Below are positions 44,263-53,786 of a stretch of DNA of 64,000 bases, piece by piece. Both the position numbers and the translations under genes were made by a program. This DNA is from Salaquimonas sp041736675 (lineage in GTDB: Bacteria; Pseudomonadota; Alphaproteobacteria; Rhizobiales; Rhizobiaceae): positions 8,176 to 72,175 of the forward strand of contig JBGSTD010000061.1 in the NCBI GenBank assembly GCA_041736675.1, given 5' to 3'. How positions within the stretch are numbered: the stretch's first letter is position 1; each line of letters begins with the position of its first letter. Below the pieces are notes generated by a model that was not told the DNA's origin, made no database searches, and saw only the letters and a program-made list of their open reading frames with translations.

Positions 44263-45672
44263 TTATAGATAGATCGGCTTGCCGCTTGTTGCCATGGCCG
44301 CCTCGCGTACCGCTTCACTCATCGTCGGGTGGGCATGGCAGGTGCGTGCCAGATCTTCCGATGATCCGCCAAACTCCATCAGCACCGCACATTCGTGGAT
44401 CATCTCACCGGCACCAAAGCCGACAATGTGAGCACCAAGTACCCGGTCGGTTGTCTTGTCGGCGAGAAACTTCACGAATCCGTCCGTGTTGTTCATTGCC
44501 CTGGCGCGGCCATTGGCCGAGAACGGAAACTTGCCTGCAACATACTCGATGCCGGCCTTTTTCAGTTCTTCCTCAGTGGCGCCAACGGATGCCACTTCCG
44601 GCTGAGTGTACACAACTCCCGGAATGACATTGTAGTTCACGTGGCCAGCTTGCCCTGCCAATACTTCTGCCACAGCAGAACCTTCGTCTTCAGCCTTGTG
44701 GGCAAGCATCGGCCCGTCGATCACATCGCCAATCGCGTATATGCCCTTGATATTAGTCTGCCAATGGGCATCCGTCTTCACCTTGCCGCGTTCCATTTCA
44801 ACGCCGAGCGCCTCAAGTCCAAGCCCGTCTGTATAAGGTTTGCGGCCGGTGGCAACGAGAACAATGTCAGCTTCAATCGTCTGCGCGTCACCGCCCTTGA
44901 CGGGTTCGAAAGTGACAGTTGCACCCTTCTTCGATTTTTCAACACCGGTGACTTTTGATCCCAGCTTGAATGCCATGCCCTGTTTTTCAAGAATGCGCTG
45001 GAACTGCTTGGAGACATCATTGTCCATCGAGCCAAGGATTGTATCGAGATATTCGACCACCGTTACCTTGGCACCTAGCCGCATCCATACCGAACCCATT
45101 TCAAGGCCAATGACGCCGCCACCGACTACCACAAGATGTTCCGGAATTTTCGAAAGAAGCAGCGCGCCTGTTGAGGAAATGATGGTTTTCTCGTCAATCT
45201 TCACGTCAACGCCCGGTATTCCGGCAACATCCGACCCTGTGGCTATAACGATGTTCTTGGCTTCAAGGGTCTGTTCCTTGCCATTTTCACCCTTGACCAC
45301 CACCTTGCCGGCAGCCGCAATCGAGCCTGTTCCATGAAACGTCGTCACCTTGTTCTTTTTCAACAGGAACCGCACACCGTCGACATTGGCTTTCACCGTC
45401 GCATCCTTGTGGCCCATCATGGCCTTGAGATCGAGTTTCGGCTTGCCAACCACAACGCCGAGTTTCTCAAGTCCGTGGCCAGCCTCGTGAAACATTTCCG
45501 ATGCATGCAACAGCGCCTTGGAGGGAATGCAGCCGATGTTGAGGCAGGTGCCGCCAAAGGTCTTCATCTTCTCGACAATTGCCGTCTTAAGGCCGAGTTG
45601 TGCGGCCTTGATCGCGCAGACATAGCCGCCGGGGCCGGAGCCGATTATGATAACGTCAAATTGGTCAGACAT
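44263..45672 (-). CDS. lpdA: Dihydrolipoyl dehydrogenase (E3)
   Basis: 469 residues. It is the FAD flavoprotein that reoxidises dihydrolipoamide in 2-oxoacid dehydrogenase complexes. FAD motif GSGPGGYVCA is at 11-20, the redox-active disulfide is in GGTCLNIGCIPSK, the NAD motif is GGGVIGLEMG, and the C-terminal active site HAHPTMSEAVREA is complete. It is the last gene of the leftward block with sucA and sucB, so it is probably the E3 of 2-oxoglutarate dehydrogenase. Confidence 0.96.
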   Translation of the reverse strand: MSDQFDVIIIGSGPGGYVCAIKAAQLGLKTAIVEKMKTFGGTCLNIGCIPSKALLHASEMFHEAGHGLEKLGVVVGKPKLDLKAMMGHKDATVKANVDGVRFLLKKNKVTTFHGTGSIAAAGKVVVKGENGKEQTLEAKNIVIATGSDVAGIPGVDVKIDEKTIISSTGALLLSKIPEHLVVVGGGVIGLEMGSVWMRLGAKVTVVEYLDTILGSMDNDVSKQFQRILEKQGMAFKLGSKVTGVEKSKKGATVTFEPVKGGDAQTIEADIVLVATGRKPYTDGLGLEALGVEMERGKVKTDAHWQTNIKGIYAIGDVIDGPMLAHKAEDEGSAVAEVLAGQAGHVNYNVIPGVVYTQPEVASVGATEEELKKAGIEYVAGKFPFSANGRARAMNNTDGFVKFLADKTTDRVLGAHIVGFGAGEMIHECAVLMEFGGSSEDLARTCHAHPTMSEAVREAAMATSGKPIYL

Positions 45673-45704
45673 GTTGTTTCCTGTCCTGGTATTTCAAGCG
45701 AATC

Positions 45705-46448
45705 TCAGCGCCCGCCTGTTACATCAATGGTTGTTCCGGTCACATAGGAAGCCGCATCGCTCAGGAGCCAGAGGATCGCCTGTGCCACCTCTTCCGCACT
45801 GCCTTCGCGCTTCATCGGCACAGCACCGCGCATCTGGGCAACCCTGTCGGGTTCTCCGCCAGAGGCATGAATATCGGTATCTATAATACCGGGACGAACC
45901 CCGTTCACCCGAATTGCCTCGGTGGCAACTTCCCGTGCGAGACCTACGGTGAACGAATCAATAGCGCCCTTGGAGGCCGCATAATCAACATAGACACCCG
46001 GCGAGCCGAGTATGGCAGCAGCAGACGATAGATTGATGATATTGCCGCCTTTGCCGCCATGGCGAGTTGACATTGCCTTGACCGCAAGTTGCGAGCAGTA
46101 AAGCGTACCCATGATGTTGACCTGCATGATCCGTTCCATGCGCTCATCGCTCATTTCGTCGAGCCGCGCGGTCACTCCTACGATCCCGGCATTGTTGACC
46201 AGACCCTTGATCGTGCCGAGTTTTGCCGCTTCTTCAAACAGCGCATTGCAGTCAGCCCGACTGGCAACATCCGAATGAACAGCCTTGGCAACCCCGCCGT
46301 TTGCCTCAACATCGGCGACAAGCTTGTCTGCCGCCGCCTTGTTCGATACATAGCTGAAGCAGACCGTGTATCCGGCCTTCGCCGCAAGTCTCACACAGGC
46401 AGCGCCAATACCGCGGCTTCCGCCGGTTACGATCAATACATTTTTCAT
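45705..46448 (-). CDS. SDR family oxidoreductase
   Basis: 247 residues from the ATG at 46448. It is a classical short-chain dehydrogenase with TGGSRGIG (cofactor), NNAG, and catalytic YAASKGAI. The C-terminus 'YVTGTTIDVTGGR' is FabG-like. It follows the MAPEG gene by four bases and precedes lpdA by 32, so it is in the sucB-lpdA transcription unit. The substrate is unknown. An in-frame GTG at 46451 is possible but adds one residue only. Confidence 0.88.
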   Translation of the reverse strand: MKNVLIVTGGSRGIGAACVRLAAKAGYTVCFSYVSNKAAADKLVADVEANGGVAKAVHSDVASRADCNALFEEAAKLGTIKGLVNNAGIVGVTARLDEMSDERMERIMQVNIMGTLYCSQLAVKAMSTRHGGKGGNIINLSSAAAILGSPGVYVDYAASKGAIDSFTVGLAREVATEAIRVNGVRPGIIDTDIHASGGEPDRVAQMRGAVPMKREGSAEEVAQAILWLLSDAASYVTGTTIDVTGGR

Positions 46449-46452
46449 CACA

Positions 46453-46854
46453 TCAACCTGCTATCAGACGGGTAAGTTCCCAGGCCAGCAAACACAGGCC
46501 AATGGTCGCCACAAACCAGATGATTGTCCGTACGAATGGTATGCCTGCCACATAGGCCGGAACATAAAACACACGTCCCCAGAAATAGAGTTGCACGCCG
46601 AGCGCAGTTAAAGTCGTCCAGCTTTCAGTTGCCTGAACGGTCAGCACCAAGGCTGCAAACACCGGAAAGGTTTCCAACATGTTGTAATAGGCACGCTCTA
46701 TGCGACCGGCTATGCCTGCATCATTCGAAAGGTCATCGCGCGGGCTCAACGCATAGCCAAATCCGTTTTGGTAAACTCCGGCAAGAGCCTGAAGCACCAG
46801 CTGGATAATCAGCAGGACCGACGCGTAAATGAGCATTTTCAATTCCAGAGACAT
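46453..46854 (-). CDS. MAPEG family membrane protein
   Basis: 133 residues with four predicted membrane helices. The MAPEG family includes glutathione S-transferases and peroxidases of eicosanoid metabolism, and many bacterial members of unknown function. 'RAYYNMLETFPVFAALVL' matches the conserved E/N-containing segment. It sits between sucB and the SDR gene in the same direction. A role in detoxification is inferred from the family only. Confidence 0.85.
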   Translation of the reverse strand: MSLELKMLIYASVLLIIQLVLQALAGVYQNGFGYALSPRDDLSNDAGIAGRIERAYYNMLETFPVFAALVLTVQATESWTTLTALGVQLYFWGRVFYVPAYVAGIPFVRTIIWFVATIGLCLLAWELTRLIAG

Positions 46855-46932
46855 TGTAATTTCCTTTGATGCCTGATGAACACGGTGATTTGCGGAAACT
46901 ATTTCACCGCGATTGGTGGTAAAATCAAGCTT

Positions 46933-48150
46933 TTACAGATCAAGGACCAGACGCTCTGGATCTTCCAGGCTGTCCTTGACGCGAACGAGGAAGGTTACCG
47001 CCTCCTTGCCATCGACAATCCGGTGATCGTAGGAAAGGGCCAGATACATCATCGGACGAATGACAACCTGTCCGTTGACCGCCATTGGACGCTCCTGGAT
47101 CTTGTGCATGCCCAAAATGCCTGACTGTGGCGCGTTGAGTATGGGGGTCGACATCAGCGAGCCGTAAACCCCGCCATTGGAAATGGTAAAGGTTCCGCCC
47201 TGCATGTCGGCCATGGTCAGCTGCCCGTCGCGCGCGGCAACACCAAGGCGGCCGATCTCTTTTTCGATATCGGCAATGCCCATCTGGTCTGCATCCCTGA
47301 CAACCGGAACAACCAGGCCTTTCTCAGTGCCAACCGCAACGCCGATGTGGGCATAGTTCTTGTAGATGATGTCTGTGCCGTCAATTTCGGCGTTAACCGC
47401 CGGAATTTCCTTCAGCGCATGGCAGACAGCCTTGGTAAAAAATCCCATGAAACCCAGTTTCACGCCGTGCTTTTTCTCAAACAGGTCCTTGTACTTGGTG
47501 CGCATAGCCATCACCGCGCTCATGTCCACCTCATTGAAAGTGGTCAGCATGGCAGCAGTGTCCTGCGCGTCTTTCAGGCGGCGCGCTATGGTCTGGCGCA
47601 GACGGGTCATTTTCACCCTTTCCTCGCGCACACCGTCATCAACCGGCGCTGGCGCCCTGGCTGCAACAGGGGCGGCAATCGGGGCCGCCTTTGGCGCGGA
47701 TGCTGCCTTCATCACATCTTCCTTGAGGATCTGGCCACGCTTGCCTGATCCCTCAACACTTGCAGCATCAATGCCTTTTTCAGCCATCATCTTCTGGGCT
47801 GACGGGGCAGCCGGCATGGCAGCAGAACTTGTCGCAGAACTCGCCCCGGAGCTTGTCGTTGCGGATGCGGACGCAGATGCCTCCACTTTTGCGGCAGGCT
47901 TGGCGGACGCTGTACCTGCTTCAATTGTTCCCAGCAGGGCTCCCACCTCAACCGTCTCGCCTTCCTTTGCGCTGATCGCGGAAAGAACGCCGGCAACAGG
48001 TGAAGGCACCTCAACGGAAACCTTGTCGGTTTCCAGTTCGACCAGAGGTTCGTCAACGCCGACAGCATCTCCGGCAGTTTTCAGCCATTTGCCGATGGTC
48101 GCCTCGCTGACGCTTTCGCCAAGAGTTGGTACACGAATTTCAGTTGCCAT
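46933..48150 (-). CDS. sucB: Dihydrolipoyllysine-residue succinyltransferase (E2o)
   Basis: 405 residues from the ATG at 48150. The lipoyl domain carries the attachment lysine in ETDKVSVEV, a flexible Ala/Ser-rich linker leads to a peripheral subunit-binding domain (SAQKMMAEKGIDAASVEGSGKR, in part MMAEKGIDAASVEGSGKR), and the catalytic domain contains SYDHRIVDGKEAV with the active-site histidine. E2 of the 2-oxoglutarate dehydrogenase complex transfers succinyl groups to CoA. It follows sucA by 41 bases. Confidence 0.97.
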   Translation of the reverse strand: MATEIRVPTLGESVSEATIGKWLKTAGDAVGVDEPLVELETDKVSVEVPSPVAGVLSAISAKEGETVEVGALLGTIEAGTASAKPAAKVEASASASATTSSGASSATSSAAMPAAPSAQKMMAEKGIDAASVEGSGKRGQILKEDVMKAASAPKAAPIAAPVAARAPAPVDDGVREERVKMTRLRQTIARRLKDAQDTAAMLTTFNEVDMSAVMAMRTKYKDLFEKKHGVKLGFMGFFTKAVCHALKEIPAVNAEIDGTDIIYKNYAHIGVAVGTEKGLVVPVVRDADQMGIADIEKEIGRLGVAARDGQLTMADMQGGTFTISNGGVYGSLMSTPILNAPQSGILGMHKIQERPMAVNGQVVIRPMMYLALSYDHRIVDGKEAVTFLVRVKDSLEDPERLVLDL

Positions 48151-48191
48151 GATGATCACTTTCTTCTTGTGCTGTTCAGGCTGAATTTTGA

Positions 48192-51100
48192 TTAGGAATT
48201 ATCGCCCAGGGCATCCTCAAGGAATGCAGCCAGTTGTGCGAGGTGTTTTGACATCAAACCGGTGGCAGGCGATGCCGCCGCCGCGCGGCCCGCATAGCGC
48301 GGACGCTGGTGTTTTGATTTGATGTGATCCAGAACCCAAACGAGATAGGGTTCAATGAATGACCAATACCCCATGTTTCTGGGTTCTTCCTGACACCAGA
48401 CAAACTCGGCATTCTTGAATCTGGTCAGTTCGTGGATCAACGCCTTTGCCGGGAACGGATAAAGCTGTTCCACCCGCAACAGGTAAATGTCGTCAATTCC
48501 GCGTCTTTCACGCTCTTCATACAAATCATAGTAGACTTTTCCGGTACAAAGGACGACGCGCCGGATCTTGTTGTCCTTGACGAGCTTGATCGCTTCGCCC
48601 TTCTTGTATTCGGCATCATCCCAAAGCAGACGATGGAATGTTGAATTCACCGCCAGTTCAGACAATTCTGACACCGCACGCTTGTGACGTAGCAGCGATT
48701 TGGGGGTGAACATGATCAGCGGCTTGCGGAACTCGCGGCGAAGCTGGCGGCGCAGGATATGGAAATAGTTTGCCGGTGTCGAAACATTGGCAATCTGCAT
48801 ATTATCCTCGGCGCACTGCTGAAGGAAGCGTTCCGGACGGGCAGATGAATGTTCGGGGCCTTGGCCTTCATACCCATGCGGCAACAGCATGACAAGGCCG
48901 CACATCCGCAGCCATTTGCTTTCGCCAGACGAAATGAACTGGTCTATAACGACCTGCGCACCATTCACGAAGTCACCAAACTGCGCTTCCCATATCGTCA
49001 GCGCATTTGGGGACGCAAGGGCATAACCATATTCAAAACCAAGAACCGCCTCTTCCGACAGCATCGAGTTGATGACATCATAGTCGCCGGTGCCATCCTT
49101 GCTTTTAAGACTGTTGAGCGGAATATACCGGCTGTTGTCAACCTGGTCATAAAGGACAGAGTGGCGCTGCGAGAAGGTGCCGCGCTCTACGTCCTGACCG
49201 GACAGGCGAACAACATTGCCTTCATCAATCAGCGACCCGAATGCCAATGCCTCGGCAGTTGCCCAGTCAATTCCCTTACCTGATTTAATCGCTTCCGCGC
49301 GATTGTCCATGAACCGTTGAATGGTTTTGTGAATATTGAAATCAGCCGGAACCGCGCTGATCTTCTGGCCGATTTCCTTCAGCGTTTTTGCCGGAACCCC
49401 GGTTTCCCCTCGCCGCGGATCATCGAGCCCGGATGCGGTCTTGAGACCGGTCCATGCGCCATCAAGCCAGTCGGCCTTGTTGGGACGATAGTTCTTCCCA
49501 AGTTCAAACTCGCTTTCAAGATATTTTCGAAAATCCGCCTTGACTGTATCTATTTCATGTTCACTCAGGACTTTCTCTTCAGCAAGTTTCTTGCTGTAAA
49601 GCGCAACTGTTGTCGGGTGCGAACGAATGTTCTGATACATCAGAGGCTGGGTAAACGCCGGTTCGTCCCCTTCGTTATGGCCGAACCTGCGATAGCAGAA
49701 CATGTCGATCACCACAGGTTTGTGGAATTTCTGGCGATATTCTATTGCAACCTTGGCCGCATAAACTACCGCCTCGGGATCATCCCCGTTGACATGGAAA
49801 ATAGGCGCTTCAACCATCTTGGCAACATCCGAAGGATAAGGCGAAGAACGCGAGAAACTCGGATTGGTGGTAAAGCCGATCTGGTTGTTGATGATAAAAT
49901 GAATGGAACCGCCTGTCCGATGCCCCTTGAGGCCCGAAAGCCCAAAGCATTCAGCAACAACGCCCTGCCCGGCAAAGGCCGCATCCCCGTGGATTAGCAA
50001 GGGAAGCACCGTGTCGCGCTCCCTGGAGCCGCGCTCATTGATTTCCTCGATACTGTCCTGCTTGGCTCGCACTTTTCCAAGAACCACCGGATTGACGATT
50101 TCAAGATGCGACGGATTGGCAGTCAGCGACAAATGAACCTTGTTGTCATCAAACTCACGGTCGGAAGATGCGCCCAGATGATACTTGACATCACCCGATC
50201 CTTCAACCTCCTCAGGCGCAAAGGAACCACCCTTGAATTCATGGAAAACCGCACGAAACGGTTTTGCCATGACATTGGTCAAAACATTGAGGCGACCGCG
50301 GTGAGCCATGCCAAGCACGATTTCCTGCAGTCCCAATTGCCCTCCGCGCTTGATGATCTGCTCGAGTGCAGGGATAAGCGATTCACCCCCATCCAGACCA
50401 AACCGTTTGGTTCCCTTGTACTTCACATCGAGAAACTGCTCGAACGCTTCGGACTCAACCAGTTTCTGGAAAATCGCCTTCTTTCCCATTTCGGTAAAGG
50501 CAACGCCTTTGTCTGGTCCTTCGATACGGGCCTGAATCCAGCCCTTTTCAGCCGGATTTGAAATATGCATGAACTCGACACCAATCGTCGAGCAGTAAGT
50601 CCGCTCCAGAATTTCGACCATTTGCGGTATTGTCGCAAACTCAAGCCCAAGCATGTAATCGATGAAAATCTTTCGGTCGTAGTCTGCCTCGGTGAACCCG
50701 TAGGATGACGGTTTCAACTCGTCATAGGTTTCCTGGTTGCCGGCAATGCCCAACGGATCGAGATTGGCATGCAAATGCCCGCGCATGCGGTAGGCGCGGA
50801 TCATCATGATGGCGCTGACAGAATCCTTGGCAGCCCGCTGGATATCAGCATCCGTGAAACTTGTGCCGTCAGAAACACCTTTTGCCTTGAGCTTTTGGGA
50901 GACCACCTTTTCGACAGAACCCCAGTCCCCGTCGAGCGCCGAGACCAATTCGCCATTGGCATGAATGGGCCAGTTCGGTTTTTTCCAGGAAGCCCCGTCA
51001 GCATTCTTGAGAACATCCGATCGCTCGTCTTTCAGGGAACCAAAATAGTCCTGCCAGTCAGCGCTGAGCGAAGAGGGATTATCCTGATACTGCGCATACA

Positions 51101-51194
51101 GCTCTTCGATATAATCCGCATTGCCGCCGTAAAGGAATGAGGAGTTGGCAAACTCCTTATTGGCTTCTTCGCGTTTTGAATTTTCAACTGCCAT
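48192..51194 (-). CDS. sucA: 2-oxoglutarate dehydrogenase E1
   Basis: 1000 residues. It is the thiamine diphosphate-dependent E1 of the TCA cycle. The N-terminal 'NSSFLYGGNADYIEELY', the catalytic LGMAHRGRLNVL, the thiamine-binding GDAAFAGQG...NNQIGFTT and the C-terminal HSSARPERFLQ segments are typical. AGGAGG is about 17 bases before the ATG with a small GCGG-TTT-CCGC hairpin in between, which could shorten the effective distance. In most relatives sucC and sucD precede this gene; here it follows mdh. Confidence 0.97.
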   Translation of the reverse strand: MAVENSKREEANKEFANSSFLYGGNADYIEELYAQYQDNPSSLSADWQDYFGSLKDERSDVLKNADGASWKKPNWPIHANGELVSALDGDWGSVEKVVSQKLKAKGVSDGTSFTDADIQRAAKDSVSAIMMIRAYRMRGHLHANLDPLGIAGNQETYDELKPSSYGFTEADYDRKIFIDYMLGLEFATIPQMVEILERTYCSTIGVEFMHISNPAEKGWIQARIEGPDKGVAFTEMGKKAIFQKLVESEAFEQFLDVKYKGTKRFGLDGGESLIPALEQIIKRGGQLGLQEIVLGMAHRGRLNVLTNVMAKPFRAVFHEFKGGSFAPEEVEGSGDVKYHLGASSDREFDDNKVHLSLTANPSHLEIVNPVVLGKVRAKQDSIEEINERGSRERDTVLPLLIHGDAAFAGQGVVAECFGLSGLKGHRTGGSIHFIINNQIGFTTNPSFSRSSPYPSDVAKMVEAPIFHVNGDDPEAVVYAAKVAIEYRQKFHKPVVIDMFCYRRFGHNEGDEPAFTQPLMYQNIRSHPTTVALYSKKLAEEKVLSEHEIDTVKADFRKYLESEFELGKNYRPNKADWLDGAWTGLKTASGLDDPRRGETGVPAKTLKEIGQKISAVPADFNIHKTIQRFMDNRAEAIKSGKGIDWATAEALAFGSLIDEGNVVRLSGQDVERGTFSQRHSVLYDQVDNSRYIPLNSLKSKDGTGDYDVINSMLSEEAVLGFEYGYALASPNALTIWEAQFGDFVNGAQVVIDQFISSGESKWLRMCGLVMLLPHGYEGQGPEHSSARPERFLQQCAEDNMQIANVSTPANYFHILRRQLRREFRKPLIMFTPKSLLRHKRAVSELSELAVNSTFHRLLWDDAEYKKGEAIKLVKDNKIRRVVLCTGKVYYDLYEERERRGIDDIYLLRVEQLYPFPAKALIHELTRFKNAEFVWCQEEPRNMGYWSFIEPYLVWVLDHIKSKHQRPRYAGRAAAASPATGLMSKHLAQLAAFLEDALGDNS

Positions 51195-51243
51195 GATTGT
51201 CGCGGAAACCGCCTCCTGGAAAATATCTTGGTATCAACCGTCT

Positions 51244-51277
51244 AAAAAGCCGGCCCCGCATCGCGGAACCGGCTTTT
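51244..51277 (-). terminator. Terminator after mdh
   Basis: On the minus strand AAAAGCCGG-TTCCGCGATGCGGGG-CCGGCTTTTTAG forms a nine-base stem with T-rich flank, four bases after the mdh stop and just before sucA. It implies that mdh and sucA are at least partly separate transcripts. Confidence 0.85.
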
Positions 51278-51280
51278 CAT

Positions 51281-52243
51281 TTATTTCAAATTCGGCGCAA
51301 TTTCGGCACAGGCCGCACAAAGTTCGTTCACCGCATCAACCGACTTCTGGAACATTTTCTCTTCAGCGCGGTTCAATTCGATTTCGATGACTTTCTCAAC
51401 ACCATTGGCGCCGATGACGACAGGAACACCTACATACATGTCCTTGACGCCATATTCGCCTTTAAGCGCAGCAGCACACGGCATTACGCGCTTTTTGTCT
51501 TTCAGGTAGCTGTCAGCCATGGCGATTGCCGAGGAGGCAGGCGCATAATAGGCTGAACCGTTTTTCAAAAGACCAACGATTTCACCACCGCCCTTGCGGG
51601 TACGATCAACGATTTCCTCGATGCGGGCTTTGGTTGTCCAGCCCATTTTCACCAGATCAGGCAACGGAATGCCTGCAATCGTCGAATAGCGGATCAAGGG
51701 AACCATTGTGTCGCCGTGGCCACCGAGAACGAATGCCGTCACGTCTTCAACCGAGACATCAAATTCAGCGGCGAGGAAATAACGGAACCGGGCTGAATCA
51801 AGTACACCTGCCATGCCGACAACCTTGTTTTTCGGTAGACCGGAAAACTTCTGCAAGGCCCATACCATCGCATCCAGCGGATTGGTGATGCAGATGACGA
51901 AAGCATTGGGAGCGTATTTCTTGATACCGGCCCCGACCTGCTCCATCACCTTGAGGTTGATACCCAGAAGATCATCACGGCTCATGCCCGGTTTGCGGGC
52001 GATACCGGCGGTAACAATACACACATCAGCGCCTTTGATAGCCGCATAGCTTTGTGTGCCCGAAAGCTTGGCATCAAACCCCTCGACGGTGGATGACTGG
52101 GCCAGATCGAGCGCCTTGCCCTCCGGGATACCTTCGGCAATATCGAAAAGCACGATGTCGCCCAATTCTTTTAGTCCCGCCAGATGCGCCAGTGTGCCGC
52201 CGATCATGCCTGAGCCAATCAACGCGATTTTGTTTCTCGCCAT
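51281..52243 (-). CDS. mdh: Malate dehydrogenase (NAD)
   Basis: 320 residues. It oxidises malate to oxaloacetate in the TCA cycle. The Rossmann motif GSGMIGGTLA is at about 10-19, the substrate arginines lie in AGIARKPGMSRDDL, and the catalytic histidine is in GGHGDTMVPL. This is the lactate dehydrogenase-like form usual in alphaproteobacteria. It ends at a terminator in front of sucA; the sucCD genes that normally follow mdh are absent. Confidence 0.97.
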   Translation of the reverse strand: MARNKIALIGSGMIGGTLAHLAGLKELGDIVLFDIAEGIPEGKALDLAQSSTVEGFDAKLSGTQSYAAIKGADVCIVTAGIARKPGMSRDDLLGINLKVMEQVGAGIKKYAPNAFVICITNPLDAMVWALQKFSGLPKNKVVGMAGVLDSARFRYFLAAEFDVSVEDVTAFVLGGHGDTMVPLIRYSTIAGIPLPDLVKMGWTTKARIEEIVDRTRKGGGEIVGLLKNGSAYYAPASSAIAMADSYLKDKKRVMPCAAALKGEYGVKDMYVGVPVVIGANGVEKVIEIELNRAEEKMFQKSVDAVNELCAACAEIAPNLK

Positions 52244-52395
52244 TTTATGAAATCCTGTTTTGGGGCCTTTTGCAGTTGCAGCCCGTTAAGCTAAAATCTT
52301 CCGTCAGCCATTTGACATTGTGATGACTGAACGCTGTAAGATATCTGTCCCTGAACAGAGTCTTTCCACCGATCAGACTGCCACGCGCGCCTTTT

Positions 52396-52410
52396 ACTCA
52401 AATTTTGAGT
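52396..52410 (-). promoter_or_regulatory. Palindrome in a candidate mdh promoter
   Basis: ACTCAAA-T-TTTGAGT is a perfect 7-1-7 palindrome in an AT-rich tract about 155 bases before mdh. Read leftwards, TTGCAA, a 17-base spacer containing most of the palindrome, and TAAAAG form a weak promoter. Function is inferred. Confidence 0.35.
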
Positions 52411-52468
52411 TTATTGCAACTAGAATTGAAAAAACACACTAATTTCAATGGTTTAAAATTTATTGATC

Positions 52469-52482
52469 TTACGTAAACGTAA
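52469..52482. promoter_or_regulatory. Palindrome TTACGT-AA-ACGTAA between zapE and mdh
   Basis: A perfect 6-2-6 palindrome in the AT-rich gap downstream of zapE and upstream of mdh. A second small palindrome, AACAAG-TG-CTTGTT (52506-52519), lies beside it and may mark the zapE transcript end. No binding protein is known. Confidence 0.35.
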
Positions 52483-52526
52483 TTCAAATCGTGAAAACTA
52501 TTTGATAACAAGTGCTTGTTTGCAGC

Positions 52527-53681
52527 TTATTTGGGGGATGCGTCACCGGAAAGGTAACTGACAGACTGCATTTCAATTAAACGTGATGCAGTACGCTGAA
52601 ATTCAAAGGCCTCAACGCCCCGTTCCCCGACATAAAGCGCATGGGGTGTGGCATCAGCTGATAATACCAGCCTGATTTTCTGGTCATACAAGGTATCAAT
52701 CAGGTTGATGAACCGTTTGGCCATGTTGCGCTGGGCAATCTCCATGATCGGCACATGATCTATAAATACCGTGTGGAACTTTTGGGCGATTGCCAGATAG
52801 TCCTGTGAGCCGAGCGGCTTTGCGCACAAATCGTCAAAATCAAACCGGGCGCAGCCATTGGCCGTCCTTGGAACCTTGACAATCCTGCCCTTGACCTTCA
52901 TTTCCGCCTGTGAACTTATTTCGCCGGCAAGCCTGTTCCAGGCCTCATTCATTGCCCGGTCAGCTTTTTCGCCAAGGGGGGCAAGATAAACCGGCGCCTT
53001 GGCCAGCTTTTCAAGCCTGTAGTCTGTACGTGCGTCTAGTTCGCAAACTTCGCAATGCTGTTTCAGAAGATCGATGAACGGCAGGAAGCGCTGCCGGTTC
53101 AGGCCGTCGCGGTACAAGTCATCGGGAGCAACGTTCGAAGTCGCAAGAATGACCGCGCCTGCATTGAACAGACCCTGAAACAATCTGCCCAATATCATCG
53201 CATCGGCAATATCGGTGACGCTGAATTCGTCAAAACAAAGCAGCATCGCCTCTTTGGCCAATTGCCTTGCCACGGGCGGAATGGGGTCTTCTTCCTGTGT
53301 TTTCCCATTCTTGTAGTCCTGCCGATGCTGGTGAATGCGCTGCTGGGCATCTGCCATGAAATCATGAAAATGGACGCGCTTCTTCGGCTCAAAACCGGTG
53401 TGCTGATAGAACATGTCCATCAGCATGGATTTCCCCCTGCCCACTGATCCGTGGATATACAGGCCCTTGAGCGTCTGCTTCGATTTTCCGCGGTTGAAAA
53501 GCCAGCCGAGTGACGAGGATTTTGAGGCAAGCTTGCTGTCGTCCAGTTTCACCCGCAACCCATCCAAACGGCGCGCCAGCTCCAACTGGATGTCATCACT
53601 TTGAAACTCGCCATCACGCACACGGGCCAGATAAGCGCTTTCAACCGAACCCGAAACGTTTTTGATCTGTGAGTCGGTCAC
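52527..53681 (-). CDS. zapE: Cell division protein ZapE / AFG1-family ATPase
   Basis: 384 residues. It is a P-loop ATPase of the AFG1/ZapE family: Walker A GSVGRGKS (in GLYIHGSVGRGKSMLMDM), Walker B MLLCFDEFSVTD and the arginine region ATSNVAPDDLYRDGLNR. ZapE interacts with FtsZ in E. coli; the mitochondrial homologue handles respiratory-chain proteins. It starts at a GTG with AGGA seven bases upstream. It is located upstream of mdh, a neighbour pair frequent in alphaproteobacteria. Confidence 0.93.
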   Translation of the reverse strand: MTDSQIKNVSGSVESAYLARVRDGEFQSDDIQLELARRLDGLRVKLDDSKLASKSSSLGWLFNRGKSKQTLKGLYIHGSVGRGKSMLMDMFYQHTGFEPKKRVHFHDFMADAQQRIHQHRQDYKNGKTQEEDPIPPVARQLAKEAMLLCFDEFSVTDIADAMILGRLFQGLFNAGAVILATSNVAPDDLYRDGLNRQRFLPFIDLLKQHCEVCELDARTDYRLEKLAKAPVYLAPLGEKADRAMNEAWNRLAGEISSQAEMKVKGRIVKVPRTANGCARFDFDDLCAKPLGSQDYLAIAQKFHTVFIDHVPIMEIAQRNMAKRFINLIDTLYDQKIRLVLSADATPHALYVGERGVEAFEFQRTASRLIEMQSVSYLSGDASPK

Positions 53682-53786
53682 CGGTAATCCTGCGCTGGTT
53701 TAATCCCCTGCCTGTTGCCGCCGTCAAAAGTGACGCCAAAGGCCCAACCCTTAAAGCGAAAAATGCCGGACAGGAAAAGCCCCCCG

